Below are positions 20,391 through 31,328 of a DNA stretch of 64,000 nucleotides, one piece after another. Within the stretch, counting starts at the first letter, position 1. Every line of letters begins with the position of its first letter. The notes under the pieces are model-generated. The model had not been told where the DNA came from, searched no databases, and was given only the letters and a program-made list of their open reading frames with translations. Origin of the DNA: Streptomyces sp. Edi2 (GTDB lineage: Bacteria > Actinomycetota > Actinomycetes > Streptomycetales > Streptomycetaceae); contig NZ_JBEJGX010000003.1 of assembly GCF_040253635.1 (NCBI RefSeq), forward strand, positions 2,170,001 through 2,234,000. Reading direction: 5' to 3'. The position numbers and the translations under genes were made by a program.

Positions 20391-20486
20391 GTCACCGTCT
20401 CCCCTCCGGACGGCGTGTCGTTCTTCCCTCCGGGCGGCGAGTCGTTCTCCCCTGCGGGCGGCGAGTCGTTCTCCCCTGCGGGCGGC
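20391..20486. repeat. 24-bp tandem repeat upstream of the two-component operon
   Basis: Four consecutive 24-bp units start at 20391, 20415, 20439 and 20463; the last two are identical and the first two diverged. A degenerate partial unit precedes them at 20371. The core is TCCCCTGCGGGCGGC. The array lies 60-155 bp upstream of the response-regulator start. The phase is a multiple of three, but no gene start with a binding site reads through it. Confidence 0.7.
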
Positions 20487-20548
20487 GGTGTTCGGGCCTC
20501 CGCCGCGGCCGGGGACGGCCCGGTGCGCCGGCGGCGGGGGCCCGCCGG

Positions 20549-20725
20549 TCAGCTCTGGGCCGCGTTCGGGTGGTCGTCGGCCGGCAGCTCGACGGCGTCG
20601 TGCGGGCCGCCGAGCAGCACATAGGCGAGGGTCGCCGCGGAGGCGGCGAGGAGCAGCGCGGCGAGGACGGTCGCTCGGTGGCCGCGGTCGGGTGCCGGGG
20701 GTCGGGGGCGGGGCTCGGTGCTCAT
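20549..20725 (-). CDS. Small predicted membrane protein
   Basis: A 58-residue frame starting at ATG 20725 (a GTG at 20734 would add MNG). It begins with a Pro/Arg-rich cytoplasmic segment, then one transmembrane helix (TVLAALLLAASAATLAYVLL), and ends in an acidic tail. Codon use looks genuine, but no strong ribosome binding site is visible. It is co-oriented with the two-component genes and separated from them by the 24-bp repeat array. I do not recognise the family. Confidence 0.45.
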   Translation of the reverse strand: MSTEPRPRPPAPDRGHRATVLAALLLAASAATLAYVLLGGPHDAVELPADDHPNAAQS

Positions 20726-20898
20726 ACCGTTCACGGTAGGAAGCCGTCGCGGGGTGGCCCATAGGCCGTCCGGTCATCCGTGACGGCACAAGACCCGGCC
20801 GCAGGCACGAGCTTGGTCCCGCGGCGGACGGACCAATGGCCGTGGCGCGAAGGGACGAAGGTCCCGGGCCGGGGCCGGGGGATTCGGACCGGCGCAAA

Positions 20899-20927
20899 GC
20901 CCGGGGATCCACCGTGGATCCCCGGGC
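20899..20927. terminator. Strong hairpin terminator
   Basis: GCCCGGGGATCCAC and GTGGATCCCCGGGC pair perfectly over 14 bp around a single central C. It sits about 97 bp past the trypsin stop codon and is suited to ending that transcript. A duplicated CGGATCGCGTACGCG (20983-20997 and 21003-21017) lies between the gene and the hairpin. Confidence 0.75.
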
Positions 20928-21023
20928 CCTGCGTGCAGGTGGTGCGGTTCGCGTGCGTGGTGCGGTTCATGTGCGCGTGCTACGGATCGCGTACGCGGTA
21001 TCCGGATCGCGTACGCGACGCCG

Positions 21024-22995
<1,972 letters not shown>

Positions 22996-23053
22996 CGGAG
23001 CGGCGGCCGGCGCCCCGGCTGCCTGCCGGCTCCACCGGGTTCACTGCCGCCCC

Positions 23054-23815
23054 TCACCGCCAGGCGTGCGGAGACCGGTAGTGATTACGGTGGCCGGCCC
23101 TCAGGACCTTGTGCAGTTCCGTCAGGTGCTCGGTGCCGGCCGGGAGGTCCAGTTGCTTCAAGAGCGCGGCTGCGGGCTCGGGTTCGAGGTCTCCGTAGAC
23201 ATCGTGGTAGCTGCCGAGGAGACCGCGGAACAGCGCAAGGTGAAGGTCAGGTATCCCCGCCGCCGTCCGGTAAGCCGACTGCTTGACCGGCCAGGGCACG
23301 GGTCCCGAGGCTTTGAGAACACGCCGGGCGCGGCGCAGCAACGGGCCGCGGGCCGGGCCGGCAGGTTCCTCCTGGGCGGGCAGCGAGGCGAGGTCGTTGC
23401 CCAGCACCTCGGCGAATGCGGTCGCCGCCGTGTCCCGGTCCTCGAACCAGTCCACCCAGAGCGAGTAGAGCAGCGCCTCGGGCTCGGTCACCGCCTCCAG
23501 CCGCAGCCGGCAGGCATCCCAGAATGCCTGGGCCGGCAGGGGGTTGTGCTTATCCGCGAGAGCGAGGCCGATCTCCATCGTCACCCAGTACTCGCCGAGC
23601 AGATCCAGCAGCCCGAAGGCGGTCCGCAGCCGGGCGTTCGCCTCCAGCGCGGGATCCTCCAACGCCACACTCGTCCAGGTGTGCGCCACCTCGTTCGGCG
23701 TCAGTACCGCCCCAGGGGAATCGTCCTGCCGCCAGGCATCGCTGCTGACTTGCGTCACCCCTGCCTCTGCCAGCCAGCGCCGGGCACGCTCCGCATCGTC
23801 CTTTTCGTTCACCAT
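23054..23815 (-). CDS. Conserved hypothetical protein
   Basis: A 253-residue soluble protein, mostly helical by composition (RLRTAFGLLDLLGEYW, then EPEALLYSLWVDWFEDRDTAA). The start is taken at ATG 23815 (MVNEKDDAERARRWL); the open frame to 23872 is upstream noise. There is no signal peptide, membrane helix or recognisable catalytic motif. It converges with the metallopeptidase-like gene and leaves a short gap to the hydrolase gene on the same strand. Function unknown. Confidence 0.7.
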   Translation of the reverse strand: MVNEKDDAERARRWLAEAGVTQVSSDAWRQDDSPGAVLTPNEVAHTWTSVALEDPALEANARLRTAFGLLDLLGEYWVTMEIGLALADKHNPLPAQAFWDACRLRLEAVTEPEALLYSLWVDWFEDRDTAATAFAEVLGNDLASLPAQEEPAGPARGPLLRRARRVLKASGPVPWPVKQSAYRTAAGIPDLHLALFRGLLGSYHDVYGDLEPEPAAALLKQLDLPAGTEHLTELHKVLRAGHRNHYRSPHAWR

Positions 23816-23897
23816 TCGGCAAGTATGCGGCGGCACACGGCACGTACGGGGCGGCAGGGCTCCTCCCGGCACAACCGGAGCCCCTGGCGGGCGCCCC

Positions 23898-24593
23898 CTA
23901 GACCCACCCCTCCAGCCCCGCCATGAAGCCGTCGAAGTCGTCGCGGTGGATGGTGTGGCCGACGCCGGGCACCGTACGGACCTCGAAGCCGCGGCCGGTC
24001 AGCGCGTCCGCCGCCTGTTCGGAGAAGAGGAACCCCTCCCCCGCGAACTGCACCAGCGACGGGACGACCGGCTTCTCGGGCACATGGTCATGGCGGTGCA
24101 CGGCGGACAGCGCGAGGGCGGTGGCAGTGTCCCACTGCGCGATGGTGGCCAGTTCGATGTCGAGATCGGTGTCGTTCCAGCGCGGGTTGAAGGTGCGCAG
24201 CATCGCCCGGTCGGCCCGCTTGAACGCGACGAACAGGGCCGGGTCGACGGGCTCCTGGAACCTGGGGAACGACCAGGCGGGATCGCTGTAGACGGCCCGC
24301 CGTGGCTGCAGCCGCTCCACCGCCAGGGACAGCGCCAGGCCGCCCAGGGAATGTCCGATGACGACCTCGGGGGTGGCGGGCAGGGTCTCCACGAGGTCTT
24401 CGGCGTACCGCTCGGTGTCGTAGTCGCCGCGCGGGCTGCGGCCGTGGCCGCGCAGGTCGACGGCGATGACGCGATAGCCCCGGTCGGCGAGCGCGGGAGC
24501 GACGCGGTGCCAGGTGCGGTGATCGGACATCAGCCCGTGGACCAGCACCGCGGTCCGCTCGCCGGTGCCCCACTCGTGGGTGTGCAGCTGCAT
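23898..24593 (-). CDS. Alpha/beta-fold hydrolase
   Basis: A 231-residue cytosolic hydrolase. The oxyanion-hole segment LVHGLMSD (17-24), nucleophile elbow GHSLGG (Ser 82) and terminal catalytic His (VGHTIHRDDF) are visible, with a short cap domain between. This set fits esterases, lactonases or haloperoxidase-like enzymes; the substrate cannot be assigned. ATG 24593 gives the family-typical N-terminus; larger open frames upstream cross a repeat-rich gap. It shares orientation with the MBL-fold gene 235 bp upstream but is probably transcribed separately. Confidence 0.85.
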   Translation of the reverse strand: MQLHTHEWGTGERTAVLVHGLMSDHRTWHRVAPALADRGYRVIAVDLRGHGRSPRGDYDTERYAEDLVETLPATPEVVIGHSLGGLALSLAVERLQPRRAVYSDPAWSFPRFQEPVDPALFVAFKRADRAMLRTFNPRWNDTDLDIELATIAQWDTATALALSAVHRHDHVPEKPVVPSLVQFAGEGFLFSEQAADALTGRGFEVRTVPGVGHTIHRDDFDGFMAGLEGWV

Positions 24594-24661
24594 GCCCCTG
24601 TCTCTCCTCGTATCCCGCGCTCGCCCGCCTTGCCGGTGTTCCCGATGCGGTTGCCCGACCC

Positions 24662-24731
24662 TGTTGGCCTGGGCCGGTTGGCCTGGGCCGGTTGCCCCAC
24701 CCGGTTGGCCCCGGGCCGGTTGCCCGGCCGG
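24662..24731. repeat. Degenerate 14-bp tandem repeat
   Basis: Five consecutive GTTGGCCTGGGCCG-like units lie in the gap between the alpha/beta hydrolase and the MBL-fold gene. The first two are identical; the rest vary by one to three bases and in length (13-15 bp). No gene is present. Confidence 0.6.
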
Positions 24732-24828
24732 GGAACACCCGCGCGAGGTTACCCGGGTCGGCAGGCGTGGGGGGTACGCCGCGCCCCGCTCGGGCACCGT
24801 TCCGCCGCCCCCGCGCGCCCTGTTTGCC

Positions 24829-25563
24829 TCAGAGCCAGTCCGTCTCCGGCGTGGCGGCGGCCAGTACGTCCCGGGCGCCGGTGCGCAGGGGTACGCCGTG
24901 CGGTACGCAGACCGTGTCGACGTCATCGAGGGCGGCGAGCCGCCGGAAGGACGCGATGGCCTCCTCGCGTGCGACGTTGAAGGGGCCGAGGACCGCGCGG
25001 CGGCCGTCGGGGTCGGTGCCGATGATGTCGCCGGGGAAGAGCAGCCGGCTCGCGGGGAGGTGCAGGGCGATCCCGCCGGGGGTGTGGCCGGGGACGTGCA
25101 GCACCCGCACCTCTTCCCCCCAGCCGTCGAGGGTGTCCCCGTCGTGCAGGACGGTATCGACCTCGGCGTGGCGCAGCGGCGGCGTCCCGGCGGCCGCCAG
25201 GTCCGCCATGATCCCTTCATGCAGGGCCTGTTCCGCGGGGGTCGGCACCGGCGCGGGTTCGGGGGCGGTGCCACGGATGTACGGGGCGTCGAGCGCCCCG
25301 GCCAGGACGCGGGCGCCGGTGGCGGCGGCCAGGTCGGCGGCGGAACCCATGTGGTCCAGGTGGGAGTGGGTGAGCACGATCTGCCGCAGCTGCTGTGGCC
25401 GGCCGCCGAGCCGGGCAAGGGCGTCGAGGATGGCGGGGGCGGAGCCGGGGAGGCCGGTGTCGACCACCGCGTAGCCGTCGTCGGGGAGGGCGGCGAGGTA
25501 CACGTGCCCGACGGGGAACGGGAGTTGCCAGACGGTGGGGGTCAGCTCGGTGAGGGTGTCCAT
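24829..25563 (-). CDS. MBL-fold metallo-hydrolase
   Basis: A 244-residue metallo-beta-lactamase-fold protein. The metal-binding signature is LTHSHLDHMG (His 66, His 68, Asp 70, His 71), with downstream ligands in VPGHTPGG and FPGDII. The fold hydrolyses lactones, thioesters or phosphodiesters using two metals; the motif order fits the general glyoxalase II/lactonase group. ATG 25563 (MDTLTELTPTVWQLP) is preferred over a longer frame of 12 more residues lacking a binding site. The promoter region (25564-25771) is shared with the divergent lipoprotein gene and contains a duplicated TTCACCGTGNGCGGA at 25605 and 25626. Confidence 0.85.
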   Translation of the reverse strand: MDTLTELTPTVWQLPFPVGHVYLAALPDDGYAVVDTGLPGSAPAILDALARLGGRPQQLRQIVLTHSHLDHMGSAADLAAATGARVLAGALDAPYIRGTAPEPAPVPTPAEQALHEGIMADLAAAGTPPLRHAEVDTVLHDGDTLDGWGEEVRVLHVPGHTPGGIALHLPASRLLFPGDIIGTDPDGRRAVLGPFNVAREEAIASFRRLAALDDVDTVCVPHGVPLRTGARDVLAAATPETDWL

Positions 25564-25771
25564 GGCCCGGACGCTAGCGGGCGGACGGTCCGCCGCCACC
25601 GCTGTTCACCGTGGGCGGACCGGGTTTCACCGTGAGCGGAGCGGACGGCGAAGAGGCGCCTCCCTGGCCCCGGCGGCATCGGCATCGGCATCATCCACGG
25701 CAACGGCGGAAAGCGGCCGGAACCTGTCTTGCGCCCGGCACGTCCCATCCGTGACACAAGGAGGCAATGTC

Positions 25772-26260
25772 ATGCGAGGATCCCACCTCTCCCGCACCCG
25801 TACCTTCACCGCCGTGCTCGCGCTGGCGGCGGCCGGCGCCGTCGCACTGTCCGGCTGTGGCCAGAACCAGCAGAAGGTGACCCCCGCGGTGCCGCCGAAG
25901 AAGCAGGACGAGTTCGAGCGGCGCGCGGATCAGATCGTGCACGACTGGCCGAAGGTCTCCCCCCTTCACGGCCGCCGGCAGGCGCTGATGCCGCTGGTCT
26001 CCGCGGAGCGCCCCAAGAAGACGGGGGTGCGGGAGATCACCGTCACCGTCGGGCACAGCGCCTGCGACGTCCGCTTCGGGGCACGCAGCCATGAGTCGAA
26101 GGACCTGGTGGTGATCACCGGCTGGGGCAAGCGGAAGAGCGCCAAGGGGATGTGCACCGAGCAACTGGCCACCGACAAGGTGACCGTGCACCTCAAGAGC
26201 GCGCTGGACGGCCGCAAGGTCGTCGACGCGGCGACGGGCAAGCAGCTCCTCAAGGGCTGA
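25772..26260 (+). CDS. Secreted lipoprotein of unknown function
   Basis: A 162-residue precursor. AAGGAGG lies seven bases before ATG 25772. A basic n-region and hydrophobic helix run into the lipobox VALSGC (lipidated Cys 29), so Lgt, encoded at 40.5 kb, would modify it. The mature part is basic and compact, with SACDVRFGARSH and GKRKSAKGMCTEQ; the two mature cysteines (CDV and CTE) could form a disulphide. No known domain is recognised. It stands alone between divergent and co-directional genes. Confidence 0.8.
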   Translation: MRGSHLSRTRTFTAVLALAAAGAVALSGCGQNQQKVTPAVPPKKQDEFERRADQIVHDWPKVSPLHGRRQALMPLVSAERPKKTGVREITVTVGHSACDVRFGARSHESKDLVVITGWGKRKSAKGMCTEQLATDKVTVHLKSALDGRKVVDAATGKQLLKG

Positions 26261-26339
26261 CCGGCGGTGCGGCGTGAGCGCGCGCCCGCTCCGCGGTTCG
26301 CGTGCGCGCGCACTCCGCCCACCCCCTAGGCTCACCCGC

Positions 26340-26816
26340 ATGAGCCCTTCCATCGCCCGCAACACCCGTGTCGAGCTGCCCGGACTGCTGGAGTTCGTCC
26401 GCCCCCGTCACCGCGCGATCCTGCTCACCCGCCGCGGCGACGGCACGCCGCAGGGCTCGCCGCTGACCTGCGGGGTGGACGACTCCGGGCGGCTGGTCAT
26501 GTCGACGTATCCGGAGCGCGCCAAGGTCCGCAACGTCCGCCGGGTCTCTTCGGTCAGCGTCATCGTGCTGTCCGACGAGTGGAACGGCCCGTGGGTGCAG
26601 ATCGACGGCGAGGCCGAGGTCATCGACGCCCCGGATTCGGTCGAGCCGCTTGTCGAGTACTACCGCAACATCGCCGGGGAGCACCCGGACTGGGACGAGT
26701 ACCGGGAGGCGATGCGGCAACAGGGCAAGTCGCTGATCCGGGTGACGCCGCTGCGCTGGGGACCGGTGGCGACCGGCGGCTTCCCGGCCCGGCTCGCGGA
26801 GGACGGCGACGCGTAG
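26340..26816 (+). CDS. PPOX-class F420-dependent oxidoreductase (flavin-binding split barrel)
   Basis: A 158-residue protein of the pyridoxamine-5'-phosphate-oxidase fold. It has the typical N-terminal RHRAILLTRRGDGTPQGSP, the central TYPERAKVRNVRR basic patch that binds a phosphorylated flavin, and a C-terminal strand VTPLRWGPVATGG. Actinobacterial relatives use F420H2 to reduce assorted substrates, so this is a likely cofactor but is not proven by sequence. A possible -10 (TAGGCT) lies about 13 bases before ATG 26340 with no Shine-Dalgarno, suggesting a leaderless or very short-leader transcript. A GC-rich simple-sequence tract follows its stop (26819-26933). Confidence 0.82.
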   Translation: MSPSIARNTRVELPGLLEFVRPRHRAILLTRRGDGTPQGSPLTCGVDDSGRLVMSTYPERAKVRNVRRVSSVSVIVLSDEWNGPWVQIDGEAEVIDAPDSVEPLVEYYRNIAGEHPDWDEYREAMRQQGKSLIRVTPLRWGPVATGGFPARLAEDGDA

Positions 26817-26941
26817 CCCCGTCCCGCCATGGCCCGTCCCGCCATGGCCCGGCGCGCGGACGGGGCCTGCCCTAGCCGGGCCGCACCCCACCGCGCCCCG
26901 CCCCGCCCCGCCGCGCCGCGCCGCGCCGCGCCTGGGAAGCC

Positions 26942-27664
26942 TCAACGGGTGCCGCGGGTACCGCCGTTGACGTTCAGCACCTGGCCGGTGATGTGCCGGG
27001 CCGCCGGTGAGGCCAGGAAGGCCACTGTGCCGGTGATGTCGGCGGGGGACCCTGCGCGGCCCACCGCCGCGGCGGCCACCAGGTGGTCGCGCCGTTCGTC
27101 GGTGAGCTGGTCGCGGAAGAAGTCGGTGCCGGCGATATACCCGGGCGAGACGACGTTGGTGGTGATGTCGCGGGGGCCGAGCGTCCGGGACAGCCCGATG
27201 TTCCAGGAGGCGAGGCCGGCCTTGGCGGCTCCGTAGGCGCCGTTGCCGTGGTCGGCGGCGATCGATCCGAGGTGGACGACCGCGCCGCCTTCCGCGAGCC
27301 GGTCGTCCAGCGCCCTGGTGGTCAGCGCGGCGCTGAGCAGGTTGGCGTCGAGGTTGGCACGGAAGTTGCGGGCGTAGGCCGCCAGGTCGGTGGCGTCGTC
27401 CGCGTCGAGGTCGGTGTTGCCACCGGCGTTGTTGACCAGGACGTCGATCCGCGCGGGGAGCCCGGCGAGCAGCGCGGTGAGCGCCCGGGGGTCGGTGTGG
27501 TCGCACACCAGGGGGCGCACGGTCCGGCGGCCGGCCGCCGTCTCGTCGAGCGGGCCGGGGCGCCTGCCGGTGACGATGACCTCGTCGCCGGCGTCCGCGA
27601 AGTGGTGGGCGACGGCGCGTCCGATGCCGGTGCCGCCGCCGGTGACCAGGATGGTGCGTGACAT
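26942..27664 (-). CDS. Short-chain dehydrogenase/reductase (SDR)
   Basis: A 240-residue classical SDR. The nucleotide-binding TGGGTGIG lies near residues 8-15, NNAG is in the fourth strand, and the active site shows Ser (HLGSIAADHG) and YGAAK. NVVSPGYI and a C-terminal INVNGG-like NVNGGTRG are typical of FabG-like enzymes. GGAG eight bases ahead supports ATG 27664 over two upstream options. It is divergent from a MarR regulator with a 30-bp palindrome between them, so it is very likely repressed by that protein. The substrate is unknown, presumably a small ketone, quinone or aldehyde connected to the regulator's ligand. Confidence 0.88.
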   Translation of the reverse strand: MSRTILVTGGGTGIGRAVAHHFADAGDEVIVTGRRPGPLDETAAGRRTVRPLVCDHTDPRALTALLAGLPARIDVLVNNAGGNTDLDADDATDLAAYARNFRANLDANLLSAALTTRALDDRLAEGGAVVHLGSIAADHGNGAYGAAKAGLASWNIGLSRTLGPRDITTNVVSPGYIAGTDFFRDQLTDERRDHLVAAAAVGRAGSPADITGTVAFLASPAARHITGQVLNVNGGTRGTR

Positions 27665-27683
27665 ATGCTGAGCTCCGTCCATC

Positions 27684-27713
27684 ACGTTCAGGTCTAAATT
27701 TAGAGCTGAACGT
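27684..27713. promoter_or_regulatory. MarR-type operator palindrome between SDR and marR genes
   Basis: A 30-bp near-perfect palindrome: ACGTTCAG and CTGAACGT flank a 12-bp palindromic core TCTAAATTTAGA, each joined through one non-pairing G. It is AT-rich against a GC-rich background and lies 20 bp from each of the two divergent start codons, where binding would block both promoters. This is a strong candidate for autoregulation by the adjacent MarR protein. Confidence 0.85.
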
Positions 27714-27732
27714 ACCACCTCCGGGAGGGCCC

Positions 27733-28314
27733 GTGACAAGAGATTCCGAGGCGGGGGACGGCTCCGGCCACCCGGCGGCCCCCGCTCCCCCGTATCCCGT
27801 CGAGGAGATCGCCGCCGCCTGGGAGCGGGAACGCCCCGGCACCCCGGTCTCCTCCATTGGCATCGTGACGCCGATCTGGCAGCTGGCGAAGCTGCTGGGC
27901 GACGACCGGCGCCGGGTGCTGGCCGCCGCCGGGATGGACCCGGCCACCCTCGATCTGCTCAGCGTGCTGCGCCGCAGCGGCGCGCCGTACACCTTGACCA
28001 CCCGTGAACTCAGCCGCCGCTCCCTGGTCACCGCCGGGGCGATCTCCCAGCGGGTGACCCGCGCCGAGCGCGAGGGGCTGGTCACCCGGCGGCCCGGCGA
28101 GGGCCGCCCCCGCACGGTCCTGGTCGAGCTGACCCCGGCCGGCCACGAGAAGGTCGAGGCCACGGTCGGCCAAGTACTGCACCGCGAGGCCGAGTTGACC
28201 GACGGCCTGACCCCCGGGCAGCAGACGCAGCTCGCCGGGCTGCTGCGGATCCTGCTCCAGGACGCCCAGCGCAAGCTCGGCGACGACCGGATCAGCCAGG
28301 TCGGCGGGGACTGA
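27733..28314 (+). CDS. MarR-family transcriptional regulator
   Basis: A 193-residue regulator starting at GTG 27733 behind GGGAGG. The winged helix-turn-helix (TLTTRELSRRSLVTAGAISQ, then RVTRAEREGLVTRRPGEG) is preceded by a longer than usual N-terminal helix region and followed by a C-terminal dimerisation helix. It probably represses itself and the divergent SDR gene by binding the 30-bp palindrome and lets go on binding a phenolic or other small ligand. Its last 23 bases overlap the end of the convergent ArsR-like gene. Confidence 0.88.
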   Translation: MTRDSEAGDGSGHPAAPAPPYPVEEIAAAWERERPGTPVSSIGIVTPIWQLAKLLGDDRRRVLAAAGMDPATLDLLSVLRRSGAPYTLTTRELSRRSLVTAGAISQRVTRAEREGLVTRRPGEGRPRTVLVELTPAGHEKVEATVGQVLHREAELTDGLTPGQQTQLAGLLRILLQDAQRKLGDDRISQVGGD

Positions 28315-29089
28315 GCGCCCCGGGGGCGCCGGACGGGGGCGGGGCGAAGGTGAGGGAGGGGAACAGCGCCTCGTCGGGCAGTCCGAGCTGCGCGCGGAAG
28401 GCCGTACGGCCCGCCGCGGTGACGGTGAGGATGCGGGTGGCAACGGCCTTGACGACCCAGCCGTGCTCCAGGGCGTGCCGGTAGAGGGCGGCGCCGACCG
28501 CGCCGGAGAGGTGCCGGCGGCGCACCGTCCAGTCGAGGCAGGTGCGGACATGAGCCCGGTGGGCGGCCGACGGCCCGGCGTCGGGGATGCCGAGGGCGGT
28601 CAGCCAGCCGGCCCCGTCCACGGTCAGCACCGGGCCGTAGTCCCGCCCCAGCAGGCCGCGTTCGGTCATCGCCTCGACGATGGCGACGCCGAGCGCACCG
28701 GCGATGTGGTCGTAACACGTCCGGGCGTGGTGCAGGGCCCTGCGGTGGTTGGCCTCGGCCAGGGAGCGGACCGGGACCTGGCGGTAGGGCGCCAGGCCGG
28801 CAAGGTTCTCCAGGGTTTCCGCGGCCTCCGGTCCGGCCAGGCGTACGTAGCGCCGCCGCCCCTGCCGTTCCTCGGCGAGCAGGCCTCCGGCGACCAGGAG
28901 GTTGAGGTGTTCGGTGGTGGTGGAGGGCGCCACCGCGGCGTATTCAGCCAGTTCACCGGCGGTCCAGGCGCCGCCGTCGAGCAGGGCCATGCAGATGGCG
29001 GCACGGGTGCGGTCCGCGAGCAGCGCCGCCAGGGCAGCCAGATCGGGGGTCTCCGCGACGCTTTCCTGATCGGCGTCCCATCGTTTCAT
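28292..29089 (-). CDS. ArsR-type winged-helix transcriptional regulator
   Basis: A 265-residue regulator. The N-terminal helix-turn-helix (LADRTRAAICMALLDGGAWT, then APSTTTEHLNLLVAGGLL and a wing RQGRRRYVRL) belongs to the ArsR group. The long C-terminal part, with HHARTCYDHIAG and MTERGLLG, is an uncharacterised extension seen in larger regulators of this type. The start is ATG 29089 or the GTG two codons upstream; neither has a clear ribosome binding site. It is divergent from the flavin-reductase-like gene, with two short palindromes between. It may regulate that gene. No metal-binding Cys motif (CVC) is visible, so metal sensing is unlikely. Confidence 0.8.
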   Translation of the reverse strand: MKRWDADQESVAETPDLAALAALLADRTRAAICMALLDGGAWTAGELAEYAAVAPSTTTEHLNLLVAGGLLAEERQGRRRYVRLAGPEAAETLENLAGLAPYRQVPVRSLAEANHRRALHHARTCYDHIAGALGVAIVEAMTERGLLGRDYGPVLTVDGAGWLTALGIPDAGPSAAHRAHVRTCLDWTVRRRHLSGAVGAALYRHALEHGWVVKAVATRILTVTAAGRTAFRAQLGLPDEALFPSLTFAPPPSGAPGALSPRRPG

Positions 29090-29094
29090 GTACA

Positions 29095-29131
29095 CAGAGT
29101 AACCTCTGATAACATTTCGGTGAGCACCGAA
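29095..29131. promoter_or_regulatory. Two palindromes in the arsR-like/flavin-reductase spacer
   Basis: CAGAG-TAAC-CTCTG (29095-29108) overlaps the possible GTG start of the regulator. TTCGGTG-AG-CACCGAA (29116-29131) is a perfect 7-2-7 repeat. Both lie in the 67-bp divergent spacer, so they are likely regulator-binding sites, probably for the ArsR-like protein. Confidence 0.5.
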
Positions 29132-29156
29132 TCAACCGGCTTCTATCCTCTAGGCC

Positions 29157-29729
29157 ATGAAAGTCGCGCTGGAGAAGAGCAGTTCGGTCGTCCCGGCGCT
29201 GCTGTCCACGGAGAACGACGACGGGACATTCGTGCTGGTCGAGCTGCGCATCCGGTGGGAGCTCGGCCCGGTCGTCAGCGTCTGGCTGCCGGCCCGCGGC
29301 CGGACCGCGCGGAATCTCGCGGTGCGCCCTGACGTGGTGTTCAATCTGCCGCCGGACGAAACGGGGACCGAAGAGGGGGCGGGCGGCATGCCCTGCTCCG
29401 CGGAGGCGCCGTGGACGGAGCCGTCCGACTTGGTACGGCCGCCCCGACTGGCGCACTGCCCGGTGCAGTTGGAGGCCCGACGGGTCGGGGAGCGGACGGT
29501 CACGGACGGGGCGTGGACGCAGATCGAGGCGCAGGTGCTGCGGGTGCATGCCGATCCGCGGTGGGTGGTGCCGGTGAGCGGCCCGGCGACGGGGCTTACG
29601 ACCTGGCATCCGCCAGTGCACGATTTCCGGCCGTCGGGCACTCCCCCGCCACCGGCCGTACCGGCGCCCGCACGGGAAATGGCCCGGCAGTTGGGGCGGC
29701 GCTTCCCCGCCGGGAGCGGTGGCGCGTAG
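29157..29729 (+). CDS. Flavin-reductase-like (FMN-binding split barrel) protein
   Basis: A 190-residue protein resembling the flavin reductase/DIM6-NTAB domain: LLSTENDDGTFVLVEL, then a Trp-rich turn, RTARNLAVRPDVVFNLP and a later QIEAQVLRVHADP strand. Members bind FMN or FAD and either reduce it or act with a partner oxygenase; no partner gene is here. ATG 29157 follows a TATCCT box by about eight bases with no Shine-Dalgarno, so the message may be leaderless. The C-terminus is Pro/Ala-rich. Regulation by the divergent ArsR-like protein is likely. Confidence 0.7.
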   Translation: MKVALEKSSSVVPALLSTENDDGTFVLVELRIRWELGPVVSVWLPARGRTARNLAVRPDVVFNLPPDETGTEEGAGGMPCSAEAPWTEPSDLVRPPRLAHCPVQLEARRVGERTVTDGAWTQIEAQVLRVHADPRWVVPVSGPATGLTTWHPPVHDFRPSGTPPPPAVPAPAREMARQLGRRFPAGSGGA

Positions 29730-29781
29730 GGCACCCGGGGCGCCGGGCCCGGTCCGGGGGACCGGGCGCGACGGCACAGGC

Positions 29782-29828
29782 CCGCGGCGCCTGCCCTCCC
29801 GGTCGGGGGAGGGGGACAGGCGCCGCGG
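29782..29828. terminator. Bidirectional terminator between flavin-reductase-like gene and gltD
   Basis: CCGCGGCGCCTG and CAGGCGCCGCGG form a perfect 12-bp outer stem, extended by CCCTCCC/[13 protein letters not shown] pairing toward the loop. On the plus strand it is followed by TTGTT. It separates two convergent transcripts. Confidence 0.75.
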
Positions 29829-29867
29829 TTGTTCCGTACGACGTTGTACGGGACATCAGGGGACGGA

Positions 29868-31320
<1,453 letters not shown>

Positions 31321-31328
<8 letters not shown>

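Noticed and set aside
15449..20764. Very long plus-strand frame opposite GH101 and the two-component genes
   Set aside because: It is the antisense shadow of well-supported minus-strand genes; its translation is Gly/Ala/Val-rich without motifs.
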